From contig VZTG01004199.1 of assembly GCA_013397845.1 (NCBI GenBank), forward strand, positions 333,855 to 397,854: a stretch of DNA of 64,000 nucleotides, in the 5' to 3' direction. The position numbers and the translations under genes are program-made. The stretch is from Melanocharis versteri (lineage: Eukaryota; Chordata; Aves; Passeriformes; Melanocharitidae). Shown here in pieces: positions 63,868-64,000 of this stretch. The first letter of the stretch is position 1, and every line of letters begins with the position of its first letter. The notes beneath the pieces are model-generated. The model made no database searches. It worked only from the letters and a program-made list of their open reading frames with translations, and was not told where the DNA came from.

Positions 63868-63952
63868 CGGAGTGTACTGTGGTGTACCAGTGTAGTGGAG
63901 TGTACCAGTGGTGAGCTCAGGCTGCAGGGCCAGGCTGCAGGGCCAGGCTGCC
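63868..63952. repeat. Short imperfect tandem repeats at the window end
   Basis: Words of the form agtgtac...tgg recur three times at about 63870-63912. They are followed by a 13-bp unit aggctgcagggcc in two tandem copies plus a partial third, to about 63950. It is a small GC-rich slippage array. Confidence 0.75.
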
Positions 63953-64000
63953 TCCCTGGGGAAGGGGCTGCACTGCAGAGGTGCTGGGAGTGTGGGACAG

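Larger units (their letters stand above)
53420..64000 (+). other. CTNNA3: CTNNA3 downstream intron, open at the window end
   Basis: The gtaagt donor at 53420 starts an intron whose acceptor was not found. The expected next coding block (LDSVTSLIQAAKN...) is absent by inspection up to 64000. Contents listed separately are the GATA/GACA-type repeat (54178-55410), the paired 26-bp repeats (61128 and 62094), the coding-like orphan exon (62269-62476) and candidate polyadenylation signals. GC-rich patches at about 57040-57420, 58560-59180 and 62640-62900 match nothing I know. The rest (about 55440-57000 and 59200-61120) shows nothing specific. Confidence 0.7.

Noticed and set aside
1..64000. Search for tRNA, rRNA, CRISPR or bacterial-type operons
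   Set aside because: I saw no tRNA box A/B pair with a cloverleaf, no rRNA, no spacer-repeat array, and no closely packed coding genes. The DNA is vertebrate intronic.

Overview
The window is eukaryotic, intron-dominated vertebrate DNA, most likely from a bird. It carries the 3' part of one gene on the + strand, CTNNA3 (alpha-T-catenin). The bird assignment rests on several CR1 LINE fragments with the typical avian 3' end, an LTR fragment of the avian endogenous-retrovirus type, and GC-rich minisatellites. A songbird is plausible but not proven. There are no operons and no bacterial features, and nearly all open frames in the window are chance frames in introns.

Four CTNNA3 coding exons are readable: 14615-14707, 21571-21752, 49465-49570 and 53285-53419. 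All have AG/GT borders and compatible phases. Together they give 516 nt, or 172 codons without a stop. They encode the linker after the M domain and the first half of the C-terminal F-actin-binding domain. The intervening introns are 6,863, 27,712 and 3,714 bp. The preceding exon lies before position 1. The final part of the protein (about 95 residues in the human protein as I recall it) was not found, so the last intron probably runs past 64000.

Region by region: 1-14614 is AT-rich intron with one old CR1 fragment (about 4360-4800) and a GATA-motif cluster (about 10.2-10.6 kb). 14708-21570 is intron with CR1 remnants (about 17.5-18.65 kb and 19.1 kb). 21753-49464 is the long intron. It holds a CR1 3' end (23.0-23.4 kb), a GC/CpG-rich block followed by a seven-copy 93-100 bp minisatellite (28.65-29.75 kb), and an exact three-copy 63-bp minisatellite (39.3-39.5 kb). 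49571-53284 holds an LTR fragment and an ancient CR1. 53420-64000 holds a 1.2 kb degenerate GATA/GACA-type repeat, a pair of exact 26-bp direct repeats 966 bp apart, and a coding-like terminal exon of unknown identity (62269-62476) followed by candidate polyadenylation signals.

The best candidates for something undescribed are the orphan exon at 62269-62476, the GC island with its homogenised minisatellite inside the 27.7 kb intron, and the sharp exon-to-exon shifts in GC3 within CTNNA3. I found no complete second gene, RNA gene or intact mobile element.
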